Below are positions 49,537-62,274 of a stretch of 64,000 nt of DNA, piece by piece; position 1 is the stretch's first letter, and the number at the start of each line of letters is the position of its first letter. The DNA is from Rosa chinensis (Eukaryota > Streptophyta > Magnoliopsida > Rosales > Rosaceae). Where the stretch lies: contig NC_037092.1 of NCBI RefSeq assembly GCF_002994745.2, positions 8,980,501 through 9,044,500 on the forward strand. The letters run 5' to 3'. Both the position numbers and the translations under genes were made by a program. Below the pieces are notes generated by a model. The model made no database searches. It was not told where the DNA came from and saw only the letters and a program-made list of their open reading frames with translations.

Positions 49537-51920
49537 ATGTCGAGTTCCCGGTTGTGCATGCGCATCCTCTTTGGAGTTATCATTTGTCTGGGTAAAATTT
49601 TAATTGTAACAAATTTGTCTCACTATGGTTATGTGATTTTAGATCTTGGGTTGTTTTGGTTGTTGTTGGGCTTTTGGGCCTCGGTTTGTTATCGTTGGTT
49701 AATCAAGCTTTTGTTTATTAGGCGGACCCTTGCTTTCTTCTGTACATATACATTTGTAGTATGTTTCTGTTAATGAATGAACTATTTGACCCAAAAAAAA
49801 GAAAAACCTTTGGTTCAGATTCAGCTGAAATTTGATTTATTCTATTATGTAAATTCGATTGATCGAGCTAGTTGAAATTTGATTCATTCTAATTAGTTCC
49901 TTTTCAGTTCTCGTTTCAGATTTTGCTTACCAATTGAAAATAAGATTAGATCTTTTACTATAGGTTTGATTGAGTTTGAAGTAAAATTGAAAGAAATTAC
50001 AGATTTATGTTCTCAGCTTCTGAATTTTTATTTTTTATTTTTTATTTTTTGAATGTTTTGACTTACTGATCAGACAGTTCTATGGTCACTGGGTTGTTGC
50101 TGTCCGTTTTGTGTTGATGGACGGCTTATCAATTTTACCACATTAGTTTGTTTGTAAATGGATCTTAATGAGTTTCTGATGGTTTCATTTAATTTGTTTC
50201 CTCATATATATATATATATATATATATATGAGTTTGAACAATTTTTTGCAGGACATATTCATATTTCACCTCTGAAGGCATTTGCACAGGTAATGCTCCA
50301 GTACATGCCTATATGAACTTGTAAAATTCTAGTATATGTGCTATATCCTCATTACTGACCTCTGTGTATATGTGCTTATGTCCTCTTGTAGACTTGGTGT
50401 GTAGCCAATCCATCGTTAGGTTATGATACTCTCGAAAACGTGGAAAGCTATGCATGCAATTACGTAGATTGCTCTTCAATTCACAGCGGAGATCCATGCT
50501 TTGTCCCCTCGAACTTGTTTAGTCGTGCATCCTTTGCCATGAATGCTTACTTCCAACAGGAACATGATTGCACATTTAGTGGCTCTGGACTCAGATCTAT
50601 TACTGATCCAAGTATGTATTTCATTATCTCATAGGGCTTGTAATTGATTAGTTGCAAGCTGTGTTGTTTGTGATTGTTTTATCATTTTGCAGGCTACGGA
50701 AACTGCAAATTTGTAGGTTCAGAAGAAATGATTACTGCTCCAGCAGCTCTGGTAATGGATTTAAAGTTCGCTTTTACTTCTGCCAGCTGGTTTCTAACTC
50801 TTTGCAGAAGGGTGTTTACATTTGAGCTATTGTAAAATGTGTAATTATATACTGAAGAGGATATCTTTTATACTATACTATCTCCTATTGTGCACTGGCT
50901 TTAAGTATGTGCCTTTTCATATCATTTTTTAGTAGTTATTAACTTCATTGTGACGTGTTTTCTTCACAGTGAAAGTTCCTTTGCTGTATTTCTTTAGAAC
51001 TGAAAATGTGTAGTTTTGTTTGTTGTTGCGTCTGTTTTTGCTGAAATCTTTAGATGTAGCTTCTCAGACTTCCCACTGCTCATACGCTTAACTCTTTTCG
51101 TATAAACTATGCTTATTGTGGTATTACAAATTACAGAGTAAATGGTGTATTGCAAAGCCAACTGCCCCTTACAGTTTACTACAAATGAACATTGACTTCG
51201 CTTGTAGTCAAGTCGACTGTAGCGTAATTCAAACCGGTGGTGAATGCCAATTACCAGACACTATAATGAACCACGCGTCTGTTGCCATGAATCTTTACTA
51301 CCAATCATTTGGCAGAACAGATTTGAGCTGTCATTTCAAGTCGACCGGCATGATTGTGATTGACGATCCAAGTAAGTATAATCGTATCTGGTGGTCAAAG
51401 TGTACGTAGAAATTTCGTAGACCTTTCAATTTAAATTTATAGTTTGATTGTTGTTTTGTTTATAGGTTTTGGAACTTGTTTATACAAAAGAAAAGGGAAG
51501 GAAGGAGGTGCTGGTGTGAGACTCGTAAAAAAGCACGGGAAATCTAGTGTCATTTTAAAATTGATAGTTGCGTCGATAATTACTTTTGGGTTGGTAGGGA
51601 CTGTAACTGTTGTGTGCGTGTGCCGGCGTTCTCGGAATCCCTCACAAGCAATAAAAAGTGAGATGCAACACATGCCAACCCCAGCCCCCTCTCAGTCCCA
51701 GCCACAGCCATCATGTTCAGTGACAGTATCAGTTCCCTGTGAGGCGGTATCAGTTCCTCTCAGTCACCCTCCCGGTCCTTCTCAAACACAACCCAAGAAA
51801 GACGACGGCCAACTTGACATTTTTATTTCAGGTAATCAAGTCAATGGAAACAAAGGAGACCATAATGGACAGTTCTCCGTTGGCAACACTATACACAAGA
51901 CTGTCCATATCAGCATTTAG
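49537..51920 (+). CDS. Two-domain X8 transmembrane protein, copy B4
   Basis: Exons 49537-49591, 50252-50289, 50392-50611, 50693-50751, 51137-51371, 51466-51920 join to 353 residues. Nearly identical to B3 in exons and introns: signal peptide MSSSRLCMRILFGVIICLG; X8 domain 1 (TWCVANPSLGYDTLENVESY...GYGNCKF); X8 domain 2 (KWCIAKPTAPYSLLQMNIDF...FGTCLYKR); helix around ILKLIVASIITFGLVGTVTV; VCVCRRSR; then the long tail with SGNQVNGNKGDHNGQ and VGNTIHKTVHISI. It differs from B3 by a few substitutions and a short LSH insertion in the Pro-rich tail. The tail is open in both copies, so it seems to be kept. Function inferred as for B3. Confidence 0.92.
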
Positions 51921-51934
51921 TAATTAATGTTAAA

Positions 51935-52290
51935 ACATATTGAAGATTTGGGCAAGATATGGTTAGAGAAGATTTGATGAAGATATGGTTAACTTGCAAT
52001 TTACATTTGTACATGTGGTGAATCCTCCATTATTGCAAAGCAAACATGGTGGTCCTGCTGCAGCGTGGTACAATCAGTCTTTTTTTCATGAATTAATCAA
52101 GTGCATGGTGAAGTATGGAGTCTCCTTGTTAGGGCCATACTTTCTTCTGTTGTAATCAGTTTAGTACATACTTTCCTTAGTCCTTTTTTCTCTTTCCTTT
52201 GTCTATATATATACTCATTCTTGTAAAGGTTCAGCAATTCAATATAGAGAAAATTGCACCATCAGATTATGTTTTTCTTCAAAAAAAGCC
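51935..52290. mobile_element. Possible solo LTR
   Basis: About 340 bp present here but absent from the same place in unit 1 (32463-32500). It begins near TGTTAAAACATATTG and ends near TTTTTCTTCA, with a TATATATATACTC stretch and a polyadenylation-like region before the end, as in copia LTRs. The target duplication is not resolved. Confidence 0.45.
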
Positions 52291-52481
52291 TTTATGGTAT
52301 ATATATGCATCTTTGTGAATAAACTTAGTATGTTGTTAATTTTCTGATCATGTTAATTATGTTGGTAAATGTTATTTACTGAATTACTGATGATCAGAAT
52401 CAGAGGCAGATTCCCTTAACTTCAACTTTTTTAGCTGGTTAAGAAAGTTTAAGGATGGGAACACCTTTGGGTTTGTAAAAA

Positions 52482-52730
52482 GGAAAAATTCCACAAATAG
52501 TCACTCAACTATGACTCATTCGACACTTTGGTCACTAAAGTTTCAAATATATCACTTTGATCACTTAACGATTACACTGTCAATCACTTCAGTCACCCAA
52601 AGAGTATTTTTTATAATTTTTTTTAATGAAAAAAAATTAACAAAGTGACTTAAGTGATTGACAATGTAATAGTTGAGTGACCAAAGTGTCGAATGAGTCA
52701 TAGTTGAGTGACCATTTGTGAAATTTTCCC
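52482..52730. mobile_element. MULE-type MITE (249 bp)
   Basis: Inverted ends GGAAAAATTCCACAAATAGT and inverse, with inner CACTCAACTATGACTCATTC mirrored as GAATGAGTCATAGTTGAGTG. Perfect 9-bp duplication TTGTAAAAA (52473-52481 and 52731-52739). Unit 1 has the empty site near 33175. Confidence 0.92.
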
Positions 52731-52739
52731 TTGTAAAAA

Positions 52740-53338
52740 TGGTAGAATGTGGCCAAGAGGAGGAAGACCAGTGTTGAAAAAGAACAACCCGCTGCGGTTC
52801 TTTTTTGATAAAGTAAAGCTATCTCCGAACGATGTCGTTAGGAGAAGCTGTATTGAACCAAAAAAAAAAAAAAAAAAAAAAATAATAATAATAATAAATA
52901 TCTCCCTACTCCTAATCTCCTATTGTTTTTGTTTTTATTTCCTCTCCTCCTGCGCACTAATCAATTTGTTTGATGGTGATTAATCGATCAATCGAAGTCA
53001 TCAATTGCACTCGACATCTTCAGTATGAAATTCATTGATTCATACAGTATTTTTTCAGAAAATTCTTTGAATTCTAATCAATTGTTAAATTTTATTTGTA
53101 AATTTATTGATTTTTTTAATTGTGATCATTAAATTTTTATTGATGTTTTTTTTTTTTTGATCAAAATTTTTTATTGATGTTTAACTATAAGAGTAATAAC
53201 AATAATATTTTTTTTTTTGCATTGAATGACTATTCAATTTTAGTCTTAACTACCATGAAAAAAGTTTCTGAATCCACCACTAATCAGAAATCTAGTCTTG
53301 GATGACCAAAATGTTCAACTAATCGCATCACATGCAAG
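52740..53338. other. Unit 2 downstream spacer
   Basis: Matches 33180-33300, 34780-34908, 36781-36850 and 39908-40080 of unit 1 without the LINE and MULE. No coding content. Confidence 0.55.
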
Positions 53339-53346
53339 GCTGAAAC

Positions 53347-53944
53347 TAGGGCTGTCAATTCCGACACGACCCGATAACACGACTCGAAACCCGCACGAAA
53401 TAAAGCGGGTTGAACCCGCACGATTAAAAAGCGGGTCGACGGTGGGTCAACCCGCCATGACCCATTTAATAAATGGGTCGGCCACGGGTCAACCCGCCAA
53501 CAGGAAGTGAACCCGTATAACCCAATTATGCTATGTTTCTTCTTGAAATTTTGGACGTTCAAAGTATTTTATCATAGGATTAGACAATTTGAAATATTTC
53601 GCTTTTTAATTATTGGATTTAATTATTTATGAATTATATATAATTATTTATATCATTCGTCTTGTGGAGTTTTTAGTGAATTTAATCAATTTATGCATTT
53701 TTTTAGTTAAATGGGTCCCATTGTTAACGCTTAAATGAGTCATTTTGTCTAACAAGACACGACTTATTTATTAAATCGGTTAAGCGGGTTGGAAACGGGT
53801 AACCCGTTTAATAAATGGGTTGGGTTTGGGTTTAAATTTTTGACACGATTATTAAATGGGTTGGGTTTGGGTTTATATTTTGCGACACGACAAATACTTT
53901 AACCCGACACGAACCCAACCCGACACGACCCATTGACAGCCCTA
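53347..53944. mobile_element. hAT-type element (598 bp)
   Basis: TAGGGCTGTCAAT at the left and ATTGACAGCCCTA at the right; perfect 8-bp duplication GCTGAAAC (53339-53346 and 53945-53952). Subterminal GACACGACCC/GGGTCGTGTC words. Empty site in unit 1 near 40075. Confidence 0.93.
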
Positions 53945-53952
53945 GCTGAAAC

Positions 53953-55692
53953 CCTCTGGACATTAGTTCATTATTAATAGTTTTTCGAGAAAAATGACAC
54001 TTGATCAGCAAAAGCTAGCACAAGGCATAACCCCAGTGATTGCGCCCTTCGATCATCTCATTAGGCCTTTAGGAAGTGGTAACCAAAAAGATTGAATTGC
54101 ATGTATGAAGATTTCATTATACTAAAGTAGGTGTTTCGATTTATATATTGAGAGAGTATTTAATGCACCGATATGTATTTTCACCAACAATAATAAATAG
54201 CTAGATAACATTAAATATATTTTATATTATTAAAAAAAATTGCCTATAAATATCAACGGTTGAGATCTGTTGAATCTATTATAAATTCTTATAGTCACTG
54301 ACGGTGTAAGTGATCTAACACTTATAAGATGATCTCAACCCTTGATATTTATAATCAACATATTTTTTTTTTAATAATCAAAAAGTGTATTTAATGTAAT
54401 CCAACAATCCATTTATGTTGGTGCTAGGAAGATGCGAAAGAAAAGATGATTGCCGACGGCATTTCAATTTTGTTAACAGAGGACTACCCAAATTTGGCAT
54501 TTAATTATAATGTGAATTTTGATGACATGGTTGTTTATTAACCGTTAGATATGTCATCAACGGCTGAAATAAAAAGCTGAGGATACCCAATGACCATAAC
54601 TAGTCAAGGAGAGGATCCGGATCCCTAGCCTATAGCATATAACATGTCATTTGAGGTCGAATTTCACGTATAATTGATATTGGTCGGATGTAACTATATT
54701 TTAATCATCAAAATTAGCAAGAGATGTTTTTCACAAGCTAGAATTGGTTCTATTACCAAGAAAAGCCTTACAGCATCCGCACTTATAGCCTAACATGACA
54801 CTAGACCAACCCTATTGGGTTATAGTCTGATAGTAATATGGTAACTATAGAACATGTAAAGGACATAAGAATGAGAACAGGTTACATTGACTATTCCAAT
54901 TCCAAGCGAACACTAGTAGCCACTTATGTGGACTTTGCCGCATATACATCCCTCCCAATACGTCATATACTCATAATGCACATGCGTTGCAACTTACAAG
55001 TGCATTGCCATTGTTTGAAGTGGAAGTTGATAGTTTTTCATTCAAAACCCACAAACTTACAACTGACTATGCTGCAAGTAATCCAAGGTAATTTGAGATA
55101 AAAATATAAATTTCGAACATACATGTTAACCATGGTGGAATGAATCATATGTGATGATGTGACATGTAAAAACATATTATAAGATATAACTTTAAACATC
55201 ATCTAACATTGTGAAGAGAAATACCACTAAATTACGTAAAGATTATAAAATATCATTTGAGTTCACAATGAGGGGACTTCCACGTATAACTAACATTGAT
55301 GAGATGTAATTGCATATTACTTATCAGAATTAGCAAGATAAGGATGCTAATTAACTCGTTTATTTAAGTAGGAAGTAGCACTATGCCTATATATAGATTC
55401 CCCTTTATATTGAACCGTACGTTCGTTTCATGTTCTTATTCAAAGTTCAATGCCGTGCGTTAAGCATGATCCAACTCCCACACTATAATCGGTTCAATGT
55501 GACTAGCGACCTCCTCATCGTTAACAAGTTATGACCATAACACAACCCAAGTTACAACCAATTAATCCACCTCAATTTGACAATTAATCACTATCAATGA
55601 GCATGGACTATATATTTGAACCCCTTCCAACTTTCCAATGTCACACTACCCAGTTTTGTTATCTCTCAACCCCTAAACCCTAAAACAAAGCC
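53953..55692. other. Unit 2 / unit 3 spacer and X8 A3 upstream region
   Basis: 53953-54817 matches the end of unit 1 (40080-40972). 54818 on matches 44702 and 26530. The last ~450 bp is the type A promoter with a telo-box AAACCCTAAA at about 55674. No gene seen. Confidence 0.55.
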
Positions 55693-56356
55693 ATGGCTCA
55701 ATCAAGGAGTGCTTTATCTATTTCTATTCTGTTCCTTCTGCTCTTGTTCATCCACTTTCCTGGTATAATTGCTCAATCTTTCACTAGCAATTTTATGTTG
55801 CACATTCGTTAAGTACCTAGATTGGGATGTGCATTCTACTGAAACTTTTTTTTGTTGGTGTGAAATAATTTATTAAACAGATTTGGATACTGTGCAAATG
55901 AAAGTTGTACCTGTAATTTACAATCTTTTTTTTTTTTTAAATTTGTTTACACCTTTTAAATTGTGTAGGAGGGCCTATAAAGGTTGTTAGTGAGGATGAG
56001 AATAAGACCTGGTGTGTTGCTAAGCCTTCAGCAACTGATTCAGAGCTCTCTGCAAACATTCAGTTTGCCTGCAACCAATTGAAGGATTGCAAGGTGATAC
56101 AAGAAGGAGGCTCATGCTATAACCCCAACTCACTCATTAACCATGCCTCAGTGGTGATGAATCTTTACTATAAAGCGGTAGGCCAAAACAGCTGGAATTG
56201 TGACTTCAGAGGATCTGCTCTCATCACTCAGACTGATCCAAGTAATGAATAGACTATATCAGTGTTAACTTTGATTTACATTATATGAATTTTGCTCTTA
56301 TGATGATGAATTTACTGTTTGGTCTTGCAGGTTATGGTAACTGCAAGTATGCATAG
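55693..56356 (+). CDS. Secreted one-domain X8 protein, copy A3 (intact)
   Basis: Exons 55693-55762, 55969-56241 and 56331-56356 join in frame to 122 residues; no single exon is long enough to stand out. Signal peptide MAQSRSALSISILFLLLLF..., then a complete X8 domain: TWCVAKPSATDSELSANIQF, ACNQLKDCKVIQEGGSCYNP, NHASVVMNLYYKAVGQ, WNCDFRGSALI, SYGNCKYA and stop. All six X8 cysteines are present. The protein ends right after the domain, with no GPI signal or membrane helix, so it should be secreted to the wall. The intron before SYGNC has the same phase as in the two-domain genes. Only intact member of type A in the window; A1 and A2 are broken. Confidence 0.9.
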
Positions 56357-57527
56357 CAGGCATACAAAGTTTCTCGATTTTAATTGCCTCGAATAATATG
56401 AGAAGAAATCCCCTTATTCTCTTGAATTGGTTCTTTTCTAGGATTTTTACATGTAGTCTTCAATGTAGTAGTGTGAACTTTTCATTTGGGTGTACTGGTG
56501 TTGGTATTTTTCAGCAGAGTGATTCCATAGCTAGCCATGAAGTTCTCTTTTATAATGTCTTGTATGGAAACACTACTTCATCAACAAGTTTTAAATCTGA
56601 AGTACCATCTTCTTGACTATCATTTTTGTTGTGAGGAAAAATTGTTGATCATCTTAGCGCGCAATTCAATATTAAAAAATCCAAGGCACTAGCAGTACAC
56701 AAGCTTGAATAGCTTCCCATGAGTAGAAAACTAATTGGTCTAACTACACTTATCATTAATTAGTTTGAGGCTTGAAAGTCCTAGGGTCCAGTTAACAATG
56801 TTTTAGAGCAACAAGAATACTCGATTATCGGTGGACCACGACAATGGAATTTTAGTTAGAAATAGTACTGCTAGAAGACCTTATTGCTCGGGATGAGCTG
56901 CAATCTTTTGGTTGAGGCTAAAGAAAGTAAAACTTAGTACCACTCCAGTTATGCTCGTGGAAATGACGAAAGATACTGCTCCTATTCTGTATTTGCAGTG
57001 AATACCAGAAAACCTAGAAATTAAACCATTCTGGTACAAAAATGTTTTCAATTTCATAGTTCGGAAAAAATAAACTCAATTGAAATGAAATGAAGTGGAC
57101 AAAAAGAAGAGTAGTAAGAAACACTACACATCAAGATGTTCTTATGAGCTGTAACTGTAACACCAAAATCTGCTAATTAAATGACAAGCACCGCACCTCA
57201 CAGGCTCACACTAGTATTAATAGAGCTGGTTGTGGTTTTGATTTCGGTCAATCTTCTGATCATCTGATGTCACATTCGTCTCCAAGTCATAAAATCCTCT
57301 GGCCATTATGCATGCACTAATTTTAATTGGTGCATGTACTCCATGTCTCAAAAAATACAGAACAATGACAATTGTCCTTATTACAACAAATTGCATAGCA
57401 AATGGTTTTTCACACAAAAGGGGTTGAATCTCTACTTCAAATCTAATACCCCTTTGAAAAGCAACCTTTCCGTTGGCTTGTTTAATCTGTAGTTAAAAAA
57501 TTTAAGCCTTGAAGACTTGAAGTGTTC
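56357..57527. other. Spacer shared with 62397-63580
   Basis: 3' region of A3 and then sequence duplicated upstream of the X8 gene at 63581 (for example TCGATTATCGGTGGACC at both). No gene recognised. Confidence 0.5.
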
Positions 57528-57820
57528 ATGGCTAAAGCGGAAAGCTCTCTTTCTCCATCCTCATCCTTTTCCTTCTGCTGGTTTTGTTTTTCCTCAAAGG
57601 TATCATTTTCTTCTTTCTAAGTTGTACCAATTTTTCTTAATTCAAAATTTTTTTTTACAGATGACTAATATGACCGACATACAAAGAGTCATCCTACTTT
57701 TGAGCCTATGATTTTCCGTTAATTGTCTAAAAGAAAGAGAAAATTTGAGTGCCTCCCCGTCTGTTTATACTGACTCTCTAAATTTGCTCAGATTCTTTTC
57801 ATAAATGAGAGCTTTTCTTT
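57528..57820 (+). pseudogene. X8 signal-peptide exon relic
   Basis: Starts ATGGCTAAAGCGGAAAGC like the gene at 63581 but has a 2-bp insertion in the signal peptide, so it reads Ser-rich and loses the hydrophobic core. Homology runs on through the first intron to about 57820 and then stops; no X8 domain follows before the retrotransposon remnant. Confidence 0.7.
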
Positions 57821-58048
57821 GTCAGAAGCTTTAGCTTGAATCCTGCTTTTGGTATCTATTGATAAAGAACCTATAGAAAAAAGTATTGCTGAAGACAAAC
57901 CTTCCAATGTATACGTTATCTGGTCATAATGTCAAAATCTCTATTACAATTGTTCGGGTCATAATCTTCTCCACACTACTGCTATATATAATGTCTTCCT
58001 CTTGCAGCATTCCACCTTAGAATTTGGTAACTTGATTATACAACAGCA

Positions 58049-58126
58049 ATGGCTAAGTTAGCTCTATCAAGCTGTATTCTTCCTGTCCTGCTTTTGTTCT
58101 TCATCTCAGTTACACTAGAGGCTCTT
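58049..58126 (+). other. Possible orphan signal-peptide exon
   Basis: ATG at 58049 gives MAKLALSSCILPVLLLFFIS, a good signal peptide, but a stop follows (TGA at 58127-58129) and a gypsy remnant starts within ~40 bp. It may be the first exon of another X8 gene cut by that insertion; no downstream domain supports it. Confidence 0.3.
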
Positions 58127-58157
58127 TGATTTTAAGCTGCAAAGACAGTCAATTTCC

Positions 58158-58828
58158 TTGCTCCAGAAAATAGTGGGTGATTCTGTGAGGATTGAAAGCT
58201 CAGTTTCCCCCACATCAGTGATCGATCCTGCCAATACCAAGTGGGAACCAGCTACTGTCTTACAAACCAGAATGGTCAAAAGGGCTGCTACTCAATGGTT
58301 GATCCATTGGTTGGAAGCCATGCCTGAGGAAGCTACATGGGAGTATGCTGATGAGATCATGCTCAGGTACCCTAATTTTGACTCGGACAACTGAAACTTG
58401 AGGTCAAGTTTCTTCTGAAGGAGGGAGTAATGTTATGATTTAATTCTTTAGAAATGGTTTCCCAGCTGTACAAGGACTGCTACAATTGACTTTCCAAAAC
58501 ACACCGTTTTATTTTAATTGACTATCGAGAGTAAAGTTGCCAGAGTACGCCTAACCTCTGGATTTGAAATCACTGCTTATATACCTGATATTGGCCATAA
58601 TTTACAAGAGCATTCTGTAGTCCTAGTAAGAGGACCGTTTTGTGTTGAGCTACTGTTTGTCTATATGGATCGTGCACATGTTCTGCACGTGGCTTTTCCA
58701 GATAGGCTTTTGTTTGTTTAGGGTTTACGTTTGTTCACTCGCTCTCTGACAAGTGTCAAGAAATATCGATTATTTCTTAACAAAGGAAATTCTCAGACGG
58801 CAACTTATATATCAATCGACGTGTATCA
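58158..58828 (+). mobile_element. Ty3/gypsy remnant: chromodomain end plus LTR
   Basis: 58158-58394 encodes the end of a pol polyprotein: a chromodomain-like segment (VLQTRMVKRAATQWLIHWLE, EATWEYADEIMLRYPNFD) of the chromovirus type. A purine-rich tract (GAAGGAGGGAG, 58418-58427) precedes TG at 58431. The LTR ends in CA at 58828, directly followed by TGGTATCAC, which resembles a tRNA-Met primer-binding site. The remnant replaces the promoter region of the broken X8 gene at 59007. Confidence 0.7.
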
Positions 58829-59006
58829 GTGGTATCACACCTTGCAGGACAGAAATGTCCGCCCGGAGTGTACAGGACCGGGGAGAGAATCTGTCCCTGA
58901 TATTTATAAAAACCCTAGATGATGAAGCCTCAAGCGCCGTCGTTCGAAAGTCCTCAACCCCAAGACTTGCTGGGAACACACAAGATTCACAGCTCAGGTG
59001 CTTGTG

Positions 59007-61054
59007 ATGTCGAGTTCTCGGTAAAATTTTAATTCTAGCTTTATTAATGCGATTGGTCTGACTATGGTTCTGATTCAGCTGGTTCAAATTTGATTCATTT
59101 TAACCAGTCATTTTATGGTTCTTGGTTCAGATCGTTACCTACTTAGACCCAGTTTATTAGCTACTGTGTGAAGCAGAGAGTCTAAGTATGTAAATTCGAT
59201 TGAGCTAGTTGAAATTCGATTCATTCTAATTAGTCCTTTTTCAGTTCTCGGTTCAGATTTTGCTTACCAATTGGAAATAAGATTATATCTTTTACTATAG
59301 GTTTGATTGGGTTTGAGAAGCAAAATTGAAAGAAATTCCAGATTTATGTTCTCAGCTTCTGAATTTTTTTTTTTTGGATTTACTGATCAGACAGTTCTGT
59401 GGTCATCGTCTTGTTGCTGTCCGTTTTGTGTTGATGGACTGCTTATCAACTTTATCATGTTAGTTTGTTTGTAAATGGATCTTAATGAGTTTCTGATGGT
59501 TTCATTTAATTTGTTTCCTCATATGAGTCTGAACAATTTTTTGCAGGACATTTTCATATTTCACCTTTCAAGGCATTTGCACAGGTAATGCCCTAGTACA
59601 TGCCTATATATATGAACTTGTAAAATGCTACTATATGTGCCAATATTCTCATTACTGACCTCTGTGCATATGTGCTTATGTCCTCTTGTAGACTTGGTGT
59701 GTAGCCAAACCATCATTAGGTCATGATACTCTGGTAAACGTGGAAAGCTATGCATGCAATTTCGCGGATTGCTTTTCAATTCATAGTGGAGATCCATGCT
59801 TTGTCACGTCGAACTTGTTTAGTCGTGCATCCTTTGCCATGAATGCTTACTACCAAGAGGAACATGATTGCAAATTCGGTGGCTCTGGACTCAAATCTAT
59901 TACCGATCCAAGTATGTATTTGATTATCTCTTAGGGCTTGTAATTGGTTAGTTGCAAGCTGTGTTGGTTGTGATTGTTTTATCCATTTTGCAGGCTATGG
60001 GAACTGCATTTTTGTAGGTTCAGAAAAGATGATTTCTCCTCAAGCAGCTCTGGTAATGGATTTTAAGTTTAAATTATTCGCTTTTACTTCTACCAGCTGG
60101 TTTCTAACTCTTTGCAGAAGGGTGTTTACATTTGAGCTGTTGTAAAATGTGTAGTTTTATACTGAAGAGGATATCTTTTATATGATGCTGCACTATCTCC
60201 TGCTGTGCATTGGACTTTTAAGGCTTTAAGCATGTGCCTTTTCATATCATTTTTTCGGAATTCTTAACTTCCTTGTGACATGTGTTTTCTTCAGAGTGAA
60301 GGCTCCTTTGCTCTTTCTTTAGAACTGAAAATGTGTAGTTTGTTTGTTCTTGCGTCTGTTTTTGGCTGAAATCTGTACATGTATCATCTCAGGCTTCCCA
60401 CTACTCATACACCTACTCTTTTAGTATAAACTATGCTTATTGTGGTATTACAAATTACAGAGTAAATGGTGTATTGCAAAGCCAACTGCCCCTTACAGTT
60501 TACTCCAAAGGAACATTGACTTCGCTTGTAGTCAAGTCGATTGTAGCGTAATTCAAACCGGTGGCAAATGCCAATTAGCAGACACTGTCATGAACCTTGC
60601 ATCAGTTGCCATGAATCTCTCTCTTCTATCAAGATTCTAATAGAACAGATTCAAGCTGTCATTTCAACTCGACCGGCATGATTGTGATTGAAGATCCAAG
60701 TAAGTATATTTGTTATCTGGCAGTAAACGTGTAGAAATTTCATAGACCTTTCAATTTGAGTTTATAGTTTGATTGTTATTTACTTTGTTTATAGGTTTTG
60801 GAACTTGTTTGTACGAAGGAGAAGGGGAGGAAGGAGGTCCTGGTGTCCCTGTGAGTCAGGCAGTGAAGCAGGGGAAATTTAGTGACATTCTAAAATTAGT
60901 GGTTGGGTTTATAACTGCTATTGGGTTGGTATTGACTATAACTGTTGCGTGCCGGTGTTCTTGGAAGCTCGAAGGAGAAATGCAAAATAACGCAAAACTT
61001 TCAACCTCAGCCGCCCTTCAGTCCCAGTCAAATCCAACCATCGATCATTCTTAG
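59007..61054 (+). pseudogene. Two-domain X8 transmembrane gene B5, broken
   Basis: Exon 1 has lost about 40 bp, so the signal peptide is gone (ATGTCGAGTTCTCG then the intron GTAAAATT), and the splice phase no longer fits. Exons 59547-59584, 59692-59911 (X8 domain 1, TWCVAKPSLGHDT...), 59994-60052 and 60461 on (X8 domain 2) are recognisable. Domain 2 is scrambled after MNL and meets TAA at 60638-60640; HASV reads LASV. The last exon, 60795-61054, has the helix (ILKLVVGFITAIGLVLTITV) and a short tail ending PTIDHS; the Gly/Asn-rich end of B3/B4 is missing. Confidence 0.88.
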
Positions 61055-62270
61055 TGACGGTATCAGGTCTCTCGGAGACCGTGTCTTCGTCCCACGATAT
61101 CACAATATGATATTTTAAAAAAAAAAAAAAAAAAAAGTAATATTGTGCCACCTTATGTAATTGTGTATCAGGGTCACTAGTACTAGTGTATCGTGGTCCG
61201 AACTGTTTTCACTTGGAGGAGTTATTAATCAATAGTCAATGTTGTAATGGATGGTAGTCTTTATTATTTGTAACACTTGCGTATGAATGAAATGATTTGA
61301 TAAAAAAAACAATAGATGTTCTTTATTACTCAATGTACTTGTATGAATGAAATCATTTGGTCAAAAAAATAATGGATGGTAGTCTTTATTACTCTGAATG
61401 CAAAATATTTAAATTCGATTTTAGGATTTAGACATTGGGACATCAAAAAATTCAGAATGGAATAGAAAATTGAAACCTATCGTTTCGGAGAAATTGTGGG
61501 AAAAGATCAAAGGACAGAAAAATGTTTGGGGATCTTGCTCGATTTCGATTTTGATTTTGATTTTCTGGAATGCTATCCGTTCGACGGATATAAGGTAAAC
61601 CAACTCGGACCTAGATTTAGAGTAAATATACTTCGGACGAAAAGGTTAGCCTGTGTGTATTTTCAATAGAAGAATTAGGGATTTGCTTAATCCGATGAAG
61701 GGTTAGGATATAGCCCCATCGGATTTCTGCCGGAGTTTGGGGTTGGAGCTTGAGATCCTTCATCTTGCCACCAAAAATCGTGTGAGAAAATCCACCAAAA
61801 ATCGAACTCAATGAATTAATTGAGCCTGTATTGATCTTGGTCTACCCTCGATTATGAGGAGGGAAGGTTGCTTTGAGTGAATCTTGGATTTGGACCCTGG
61901 GATCTCAATGACTTCATCATCTCGAATGGAAACTGCAATTCTTGCACAGTGCAAACTGCAAAAGGTCGAGGTGAGGACGATAAAGAGAAGATGACCGGGA
62001 ATGGCGTTTATGTTTTGTTAACAGAGGACTACTCAATTTGACATTTAATGTGAATTTTGATGACGTGGTTGTTTATTAACCGTTAGATATGTCATCAACG
62101 GCTGAAATAAAAAGCTGAGAATATCCAAAGACCATTATTAGTCAGGGAGAGGATCACATATAATTGATATTGGTAGGATGTAATTGCACATTAATCATCG
62201 GAATTAGCAAGATAAGTATGCTAATAAACTAGTTTTAAGTAACCCTATGCCTATCTATGATTCCCCTTTA
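61055..62270. other. Spacer, no gene recognised
   Basis: Downstream of B5. Contains a short repeated phrase (GGATGGTAGTCTTTATTA at about 61250 and 61375), a TCGATTTTGATTTTGATTTT stretch near 61545, and from about 61985 sequence shared with the unit ends (GTTTATTAACCGTTAGATAT, also near 54535). Confidence 0.5.
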
Positions 62271-62274
62271 TTTT

